DNA of 5,234 bases from positions 1 to 5,234 of the forward strand of contig CANFQR010000133.1 in the NCBI GenBank assembly GCA_947449125.1, written 5' to 3'. The notes under the pieces were generated by a model. That model saw nothing but the letters and a program-made list of their open reading frames with translations, searched no databases and had not been told where the DNA came from. Below are positions 1 through 5,234 of the stretch, in pieces; within the stretch, counting starts at the first letter, position 1, and each line of letters opens with the position of its first letter. This DNA is from Bacteroidota bacterium (GTDB lineage: Bacteria; Bacteroidota; Bacteroidia; B-17B0; Aurantibacillaceae). A program made the position numbers and the translations under genes.

Positions 1-1583
1 ACACCTATAAATTATCACCAGCCGGTTTAATTGAAAAAATTAGTTACGACGTAGACGATACCTGGGATAAAACAGAATTACCAAACACAAAAGATAAAAT
101 TGTTTTTGAGCCAGGTGGTACAAATTTTGAAGAAGGTAAGAACTTCTCCATAAATACACACAGTATGTTTGGATTTATAAAAGGACAGTTAAATAAAAAT
201 TTTGTTCTTGAGTTTGAAAAACCAAAAGGATTTTATCCCGCTACAGGATTATATGACATCAAATTTGGAGATACCAAAGACATTATTACCGTTTTTGATT
301 ATCACGATTTGGTAGATGCTCCCATCATGTATGCTTTACCAGATACCACTACCATAAATGTAGCAAACACTAAAGTGTTAGTTGCTGCTTATTCGCCTAA
401 TAAAAAAATAACATCGCGTTTTATTGCTAATACATTAACAGAATTACTCAATGCACAAAAAGATTATTTAGGCGGAAATTTACCTGTAAATAAATATGCA
501 TTTTTATTTTATTTTAGTGACAGGCCAACCATGTCCGGCTCTTATGGCGCGCTTGAGCATTCATATTCTTCTTTTTATGTATTGTCTGAATATGACAGTA
601 CTTTTTTGCAGCAAGATATCAGAGACGTGGCAGCACATGAATTTTTTCATATCGTAACGCCACTATCAATTCACGCTAAAGAAATTGGTGATTTTGATTT
701 TTCAAACCCTAAAATGAGCGAACACCTTTGGTTGTATGAAGGCATGACAGAATACGCTGCTCATCATGCGCAAACAAAAGCAGGTATTATAGATGTAGAT
801 AAGTTACTTAACATTATGATGCAGAAATACGAAAATAGTCTTTCAAGTTATAACGATACCATGAGTTTTACCTATATGAGCAAGCATGTTCTGGAAGATA
901 AAATCCATAAACAATATGGTAACGTATACGAAAAGGGTGCTTTAATAGGTATGTGTCTCGACATTTTATTGCGTCATTATAGCGATGGTTCTTATGGAAC
1001 ACAAGATTTAATGAAAGACCTAGCCACCAAATATGGCAAAACAAAATCTTTTAATGATGAAGACCTTTTTAATGATATTGAAAAATTTACTTTCCCTGAG
1101 ATAGGCGCATTTCTTAGAACACACGTATCAGGTACAAAACCATTGCCAATGAGGGAAGTGTTAGATAAAATAGGTTTAGATTTTGCAGAAGAATCTATTA
1201 CTTACGAATTTTCTTTGGGTAATACTGATTTAGATTTTAATGAAAAAACAAACAGATTATTTATTGCAGACATCAGCAATATGGATGAATTTGGAAAGGA
1301 TTTAGGATTTAAACGTGGCGACGAAATTGCCAAATTAAATGGAAGGGAATTAAAAGTAGATTCGATAAGAGAAATTGTTACAGATTATTATAGCAATTTA
1401 AAAGAAGGCGAAAAAGTAAGTATTGATATATTAAGACCAAAACGAAAATCAGGAAAGTATAAAACAAAAACATTAACCGCGTTGGCAAGAAAAATTAAAA
1501 CAGTGAGAAGAAATCAAATTAATTTAAAATCAAACGTTACAGAAAAACAAAAGCAAACGGTTAAAGCCTGGGTGGGCTTGTAA
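1..1583 (+). CDS. M61-family metallopeptidase (glycyl aminopeptidase-like) with C-terminal PDZ domain, 5'-partial
   Basis: This is a zinc metallopeptidase of MEROPS family M61, a family whose characterised members release N-terminal Gly or Ala. The frame is open from position 3 with no stop, so the ATG at 165 is internal; 526 residues are visible. Numbering from the first visible codon, the order is: the end of the beta-rich M61 N-domain (about 1-150); the family motif GALEH (182-186, nt 546-560); the zinc site HEFFH (212-216, nt 636-650) with catalytic Glu213; the third zinc ligand Glu246 in WLYEGMTEY, 29 residues after the second His, as is usual in M61; and YEKG (309-312), whose Tyr matches the catalytic Tyr of the related M1 family. 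A PDZ-like domain follows (about 413-494), then a short basic tail. All expected active-site residues are present, so the enzyme is probably active. Any signal peptide lies outside the window, so periplasmic or surface location is inference. The gene ends 28 bp before the OmpA-family gene on the same strand, suggesting an operon. The family call is secure; the substrate is unknown. Confidence 0.93.
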   Translation, partial: TYKLSPAGLIEKISYDVDDTWDKTELPNTKDKIVFEPGGTNFEEGKNFSINTHSMFGFIKGQLNKNFVLEFEKPKGFYPATGLYDIKFGDTKDIITVFDYHDLVDAPIMYALPDTTTINVANTKVLVAAYSPNKKITSRFIANTLTELLNAQKDYLGGNLPVNKYAFLFYFSDRPTMSGSYGALEHSYSSFYVLSEYDSTFLQQDIRDVAAHEFFHIVTPLSIHAKEIGDFDFSNPKMSEHLWLYEGMTEYAAHHAQTKAGIIDVDKLLNIMMQKYENSLSSYNDTMSFTYMSKHVLEDKIHKQYGNVYEKGALIGMCLDILLRHYSDGSYGTQDLMKDLATKYGKTKSFNDEDLFNDIEKFTFPEIGAFLRTHVSGTKPLPMREVLDKIGLDFAEESITYEFSLGNTDLDFNEKTNRLFIADISNMDEFGKDLGFKRGDEIAKLNGRELKVDSIREIVTDYYSNLKEGEKVSIDILRPKRKSGKYKTKTLTALARKIKTVRRNQINLKSNVTEKQKQTVKAWVGL

Positions 1584-1611
1584 TTAAATTTTAACTTAAC
1601 AACATTTCTAA
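1584..1611 (+). other. Short intergenic gap and leaderless-looking start region without Shine-Dalgarno
   Basis: The 28 bases between the peptidase stop and the next ATG are almost entirely A and T. There is no GGAGG-like element at the usual distance, only A/T-rich sequence running into the start codon (TTTCTAAATG). Weak or absent Shine-Dalgarno sequences are normal in Bacteroidota. I see no match to the Bacteroidota -7 box (TAnnTTTG) and no hairpin here, which favours co-transcription with the upstream gene. The start at 1612 is supported instead by the signal peptide that follows it directly. Confidence 0.5.
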
Positions 1612-3582
1612 ATGAAAATTATAAAAAAAGTAAACTTCGTTTTTTTTCTGTTTTTTTCTACTGCTTTTATGGCGCAATTGCCTTATGGGCAATATACTAG
1701 TAGTAATAAAAAAGCTATTAAACAGCTTGAAGAAGCAAAAAAAGCATTTGAGTATAATAAAGATGATATAGCAGAAAAATGTTTTAAAAAAGCGCTTGAT
1801 GAAGATAAAAATTTTGTTGAGGCCGCTCTAGGTTTAGCTAATTTATGTCAGGTTACAAATAAACACAGCGAGGCAATAAACTATTACAAACGTGCCTTAG
1901 AAATTAATCCTAAATTTTTTAACAATACATATTATTTTTTATCCTTATCACAATTAGCAACAGGGCAATATCAAGATGCAAAAACAAATTTGGAAACATT
2001 TTTAAAATTCGATCGCATTAATCCAAACACAAAAGAAAGCGCGCAAATTTTTTTAGCCAATGCCACATTTGGGGCTGAGGCGGTAAAAAATCCAAAAGCA
2101 TTTAATCCAGTTAATGCAGGGCAGGGAATTAATACACAATTTGGCGAATATTTCCCTGCAATAACAGGAGATGGAAAGCAATTAATTTTTACCAGAGGTT
2201 TGCCTCGTGAAGGAATGCCGGGATTTTTTAATGAAGATTTTTTTTCGAGTAATAATAGTAATAACGAGTGGCAAACAGCAACGCCAATTGCCAACATAAA
2301 TAGTTTTGGAAATGAGGGTGCGCCATCACTCTCTGCCGATGGTAATATTATGTTTTTTGCCTCTTGCAGTGATGAAATGGGAGATTACGGGACACCGGAT
2401 AGAAAAGGATTTGGAAGCTGCGATATTTTTTATTCTCAAAAAGTAAATGGCAAATGGACAAAACCTCGTAATGCCGGTCCGGCAATAAATACTTCAAATT
2501 TTGAATCGCAACCAAGTTTTAGCAGTGATGGAAAAACACTTTATTTTGTAAGAGGCATTCTTAACCGAGGTGCGGCAAAAGAGTACGATATTTACATGAG
2601 TACAATTTCAGACGAAGGAAAATTTACACCACCTGTAAAACTTAGCAATAATATAAATACACCCCAACGCGAAGAATCTGTTTTTATTCATCCTGATAAT
2701 ATGACTTTATATTTTAGCAGCGCTGGACATCCTGGGCTCGGAGGTTTAGATATTTTTATGAGTAAACGTCAGCCCAATGGCGAATGGGGTAAGGCCATAA
2801 ATTTGGGTTTTCCAATTAATACATTTAATGATGAAAACAGTTTACTTGTAAACCCCGGAGGAAAAATAGCCTATTTTGCCAGCAATAGAGCTGGAGGTTT
2901 TGGAGATTTGGACATTTATCAGTTTGATTTACCGGAAGACATGCGCCCTGAAAAAATTACTTATGTAAAAGGAAAAGTGTATAATGCAAAAACAAACGAA
3001 ACTCTCGACGCTAATTTTGAGTTGCTGGATTTGGAAAAACAATTGACGGTTACAAAATCATACACACAAAAAAATGGTGAGTTTTTTGTGACACTTAATG
3101 CGGATAGAAATTATTTGGTTAACGTCAATAAAGATGGTTTTCTGTTTTACAGTGATAATTTTAGTTTAAAAGGTAAAGAAACAGATTTTTCAAAACCATT
3201 TTTGTTGGACATACCTTTAGAACCTTTAGATACCGGAAGTGTTGTAGAATTAAAAAATATATTTTTTGATGTAGCAAAATGGGAACTGAAGCCAGAAAGT
3301 AAGGCGGAACTGGATAAATTAGGAGCTTTCCTTTTAAAAAATAACGGTGTAAAAATTGAAATTGGTGGGCATACTGATAGCGATGGTATTAGAAAAAATA
3401 ATATTGCATTATCAGAAAATCGCGCTAAAGCTGTTTACGATTATTTAATAAATACATTTAAAATAAATGCCACGCGATTAAGTTACAAAGGCTATGCGGA
3501 TTTAAAACCTAAAGTAAAAAACGATACTCCCGAAAATAAGGCCAGAAACAGAAGGACAGAATTTAAAATTTTATCGAAATAA
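1612..3582 (+). CDS. Exported TPR / PD40 propeller / CRD / OmpA_C protein, PorE-like architecture
   Basis: This 656-residue protein is complete. A Sec signal peptide opens it (basic KIIKK, then a Phe-rich core to about residue 20), with likely signal peptidase I cleavage near MA|Q; no lipobox Cys follows. Then come about three TPR units (about 31-156), five PD40/WD40-like blades (about 179-440, with recurring SxDGxxLYF and LDIY/DIF motifs, the last being SNRAGGFGDLDIY), a carboxypeptidase-regulatory-like beta-sandwich (about 450-535), and an OmpA_C peptidoglycan-binding domain (about 545-656). Within OmpA_C, GHTD (Asp589) and the Arg604 of LSENR lie 15 residues apart, as do the two diaminopimelate-binding residues Asp271 and Arg286 of Acinetobacter OmpA, and NRRTEF closes the domain. 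The domain order equals that of PorE (PG1058), which tethers the type IX secretion machinery to peptidoglycan, but PorE is a lipoprotein and Bacteroidota carry several paralogues of this design. A periplasmic or outer-membrane-associated scaffold is therefore likely, while a T9SS role is only inferred: no porP/sprF-type partner is visible. It probably shares a transcript with the M61 gene. Confidence 0.93.
   Translation: MKIIKKVNFVFFLFFSTAFMAQLPYGQYTSSNKKAIKQLEEAKKAFEYNKDDIAEKCFKKALDEDKNFVEAALGLANLCQVTNKHSEAINYYKRALEINPKFFNNTYYFLSLSQLATGQYQDAKTNLETFLKFDRINPNTKESAQIFLANATFGAEAVKNPKAFNPVNAGQGINTQFGEYFPAITGDGKQLIFTRGLPREGMPGFFNEDFFSSNNSNNEWQTATPIANINSFGNEGAPSLSADGNIMFFASCSDEMGDYGTPDRKGFGSCDIFYSQKVNGKWTKPRNAGPAINTSNFESQPSFSSDGKTLYFVRGILNRGAAKEYDIYMSTISDEGKFTPPVKLSNNINTPQREESVFIHPDNMTLYFSSAGHPGLGGLDIFMSKRQPNGEWGKAINLGFPINTFNDENSLLVNPGGKIAYFASNRAGGFGDLDIYQFDLPEDMRPEKITYVKGKVYNAKTNETLDANFELLDLEKQLTVTKSYTQKNGEFFVTLNADRNYLVNVNKDGFLFYSDNFSLKGKETDFSKPFLLDIPLEPLDTGSVVELKNIFFDVAKWELKPESKAELDKLGAFLLKNNGVKIEIGGHTDSDGIRKNNIALSENRAKAVYDYLINTFKINATRLSYKGYADLKPKVKNDTPENKARNRRTEFKILSK
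1623..1657 (+). repeat. Cluster of homopolymer tracts in the signal-peptide codons
   Basis: Three mononucleotide runs fall within the first 46 bases of the OmpA-family gene: seven A (1623-1629), eight T (1640-1647) and seven T (1651-1657). They encode the Lys-Lys and Phe-rich part of the signal peptide. Such runs can undergo slippage that shifts the frame, but AT-rich genomes produce them by chance and Phe-rich signal peptides require T-rich codons. As sequenced, the frame is intact. Confidence 0.6.
3571..3582. other. 12-bp convergent overlap of the OmpA-family and asnB 3' ends
   Basis: The bases TTATCGAAATAA end both genes. On plus they read Leu-Ser-Lys-stop; on minus they read Leu-Phe-Arg-stop. 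The same triplet boundaries serve both strands, so each TAA stop is a TTA Leu codon in the opposite gene. I find no GC-rich stem with a T tract on either side, so no intrinsic terminator can be placed here. Confidence 0.9.
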
Positions 3583-5234
3583 TTTTTTCCATCTGGATAG
3601 TACAAATAATTTAAACAGTAGTTTGTTTTGGAAAGTACTATTGGAAGTTGTTTTTTGTATTTGCTTGTAATTTACAAAATCAAAATCTGCTTCTTTAATT
3701 TCGTTGATTATTTGAGGTTTAATTGTTTGCATCCATTGTTGCATGGGCGTTTCAAAGCCTTTTTTATCGTAACGGTTGTAGATTTCTTTTGGTAATTTAT
3801 TTTTTACGGCTTCTCGCAATAAATATTTTGATACGCCATTTTTAATTTTTTTATTGCCGTTAAACGAAAACATTAAGTTTATTAATTCGATATCATCAGA
3901 AAAAGGAGTTCTGCTTTCAACGCTATGCCACATACTGCATCTGTCTTCGCATTTCAAAAATGATTTTAATCGTGATTGATAAATGTCATCAATTAACTGT
4001 TCGTTTACAGAATTAAAAAAAACAGAAGGATTTTTTATTTCGTTAGAATTAACAAAGTCTGAATTAAAAAAAACACCAAACTGTTTTTTATTTAAATAAT
4101 AGTTTTGTTTTACTTTTTCCTTCAAATAAAATTGCAGCGGCTTAGCAATTGTTTTTTTACTGGCGACAATGTCATTTAATCCGCTTTTATATTGTCCGCT
4201 AGAAAATAAATTATTCCATTTTGCTATAAAATGGTGGTGGTAGCCTCCAAATAATTCATCAGCACCTTGTCCGTCTAAAACAACTTTGATGTTATTGTTC
4301 TTGGCAAGTTCCATTACTTTATATTGAGCATACGTACTGGTATCCCAAATAGGTATGTCTTGCGAATAAATTAAATTATCAAGTTCATTTAAAAAACCAT
4401 TTAGGGTAGGTTCAATTTTGTAATGTTTAGCATTAATTTTATTTGCAACCAAATCAGCAAAATACTCTTCATTAATTGCTGTGTTTTTAAAAACCGAAGT
4501 AAAACAGAAAAGCGGTTGGTTTGTAATGTCAGAAATGCTAACTGCTAAGGCGCTACTGTCAATTCCGCCGCTTAAACAAGTGCCAACCTCTACATCGCTT
4601 CTGAGTCTTATTTTTATAGCGTTTTCTAAACTAAAACTTATTTTTTCTATTAATTCTTTTTCGCTTAAATAATCATTTATTTCGTTAGTATGTTGTTTTA
4701 AGTGGTAGTATTGTTTGGTTGCGATTTCGTTTGTTTTTAAATCAAAAATTAAATTACAGCCCGGCATTAATTCGTTTACCTCATTAAAAAAATTTTCTGG
4801 TTTATTTTCCAGTAATCCGTTTATTAAATAATTATGTAATGCGTTGCTGTTTATTCTTGCCTCAATTAAATTGGCTTTTACAAATGCTTTTTGTTCGCTC
4901 GCAAATGAGAAAACATCTTTTTTGTTGATGTAATAAAATGGTTTAACCCCAAATCTGTCGCGAGACGCAAAACAAAACTGTTTTTCTTTATCATAGATAC
5001 AAAAAGCCCACATGCCGTTAAATTGATTTACACAATCTGTTCCCCATTCTTTATAAGCTGCAATTACAACTTCTGTATCGCTTTCGGATTTAAAAGTGTG
5101 ACCTTTTTTGTTGAGTGTATCTTTTAGTTCAATGTAATTATAAATTTCGCCATTAAACGTTATCCATATTTTGCCGGTATTATCGCACATGGGCTGGTGC
5201 CCGGTTTCGGATAAATCAATAATCGATAAACGTC
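3571..5234 (-). CDS. asnB: Asparagine synthetase (glutamine-hydrolysing), AsnB family, 5'-partial
   Basis: This cytoplasmic enzyme converts aspartate, glutamine and ATP to asparagine, glutamate, AMP and pyrophosphate. The minus-strand frame continues past the ATG at 5190 to the window edge and reads RLSIIDLSETGHQPM, a conserved class-II glutaminase segment, so that ATG is internal. The first visible Arg aligns with Arg49 of E. coli AsnB, so about 48 residues including the catalytic Cys1 are off-window. Visible residues number 553. The glutaminase domain shows NGEIYNY (27-33), SDTEV (51-55) and RDRFGVKPFYY (91-101). The synthetase domain has the ATP-pyrophosphatase loop SGGIDSS (221-227, nt 4552-4572), DGQGADELFGGY (320-331), ESRTPF (439-444) and RYDKKGFETP (487-496). 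Both active sites look intact apart from the unseen Cys. Relatives of this family also amidate sugars or peptides in surface-polysaccharide or antibiotic loci; no such neighbours are visible, so plain asparagine synthesis is the default. The gene converges on the OmpA-family gene and overlaps it by 12 bp. Confidence 0.93.
   Translation of the reverse strand, partial: RLSIIDLSETGHQPMCDNTGKIWITFNGEIYNYIELKDTLNKKGHTFKSESDTEVVIAAYKEWGTDCVNQFNGMWAFCIYDKEKQFCFASRDRFGVKPFYYINKKDVFSFASEQKAFVKANLIEARINSNALHNYLINGLLENKPENFFNEVNELMPGCNLIFDLKTNEIATKQYYHLKQHTNEINDYLSEKELIEKISFSLENAIKIRLRSDVEVGTCLSGGIDSSALAVSISDITNQPLFCFTSVFKNTAINEEYFADLVANKINAKHYKIEPTLNGFLNELDNLIYSQDIPIWDTSTYAQYKVMELAKNNNIKVVLDGQGADELFGGYHHHFIAKWNNLFSSGQYKSGLNDIVASKKTIAKPLQFYLKEKVKQNYYLNKKQFGVFFNSDFVNSNEIKNPSVFFNSVNEQLIDDIYQSRLKSFLKCEDRCSMWHSVESRTPFSDDIELINLMFSFNGNKKIKNGVSKYLLREAVKNKLPKEIYNRYDKKGFETPMQQWMQTIKPQIINEIKEADFDFVNYKQIQKTTSNSTFQNKLLFKLFVLSRWKKLFR
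4010..4075. repeat. 15-bp direct repeat inside asnB, 51 bp apart
   Basis: GAATTAAAAAAAACA occurs identically at 4010-4024 and 4061-4075. Each copy contains a run of eight A and encodes, on the minus strand, the FFNS of two nearby VFFNS/FFNS segments in the synthetase domain. The offset of 51 bp is 17 codons, so recombination or slippage between the copies would keep the frame. Confidence 0.8.

Noticed and set aside
165..167. ATG at 165 as the start of the M61 peptidase
   Set aside because: The frame is open back to position 3 with peptidase-like sequence, and a start at 165 would cut into the N-domain. The gene is best treated as running in from the left.
1971..2297. 108-codon open frame on the minus strand inside the OmpA-family gene
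   Set aside because: It lies fully antisense to well-conserved TPR and PD40 coding sequence, and its translation has no recognisable domain or signal. It is most simply a shadow of the real gene.
3560..3600. Possible bidirectional terminator between the convergent genes
   Set aside because: Only a tiny AAAATTTT palindrome and a T run are present; there is no GC-containing stem, and the bases are coding on at least one strand.
4481..4672. 63-codon open frame on the plus strand inside asnB
   Set aside because: It is antisense to the ATP-pyrophosphatase loop region of asnB; its composition follows from the complementary strand and no family is recognisable.
5188..5190. Minus-strand ATG at 5190 as the asnB start
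   Set aside because: Upstream in-frame codons spell the conserved RLSIIDLSETGHQP segment, and a start at 5190 would omit the catalytic Cys and part of the glutamine pocket.
1..5234. tRNA, rRNA, CRISPR array, insertion sequence, riboswitch or phage attachment site
   Set aside because: Nearly every base lies in one of three intact coding frames, and I saw no regularly spaced repeats, terminal inverted repeats, transposase motifs or tRNA-like cloverleaf sequence.

Overview
The window carries three protein-coding genes and almost no non-coding DNA. It looks like a chromosomal piece of a Bacteroidota genome. The base composition is AT-rich, the translation start of the middle gene lacks a Shine-Dalgarno sequence, and the middle gene has the TPR / PD40 propeller / carboxypeptidase-regulatory-like / OmpA_C architecture that is characteristic of this phylum. 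The sequence does not allow a genus or order to be named.

Layout: (1) Positions 1-1583, plus strand, hold the 3' part of an M61-family metallopeptidase with a C-terminal PDZ domain. Its reading frame is open to the left edge, so the true start lies outside the window. (2) After a 28-bp gap, positions 1612-3582, plus strand, hold a complete 656-residue exported protein. It resembles the type IX secretion component PorE in domain order but has no lipobox cysteine. The close spacing and shared strand suggest co-transcription with the peptidase gene. (3) Positions 3571-5234, minus strand, hold a class-II-amidotransferase asparagine synthetase (AsnB family). Its frame is open to the right edge, and about the first 48 residues, including the catalytic Cys, are outside. 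Genes 2 and 3 converge and overlap by 12 bp, each stop codon lying inside the other gene, with no visible terminator hairpin.

Genes 1 and 2 are probably both envelope-associated (a peptidase and a peptidoglycan-anchoring scaffold). AsnB is cytoplasmic and has no evident functional link to them. I see no tRNA, rRNA, CRISPR array, insertion sequence, attachment site or origin. I do not see a convincing undescribed system. The points most worth a second look are the non-lipidated PorE-like protein, the register-matched stop-to-stop overlap, the homopolymer runs in the signal-peptide codons, and an in-frame 15-bp direct repeat inside asnB.
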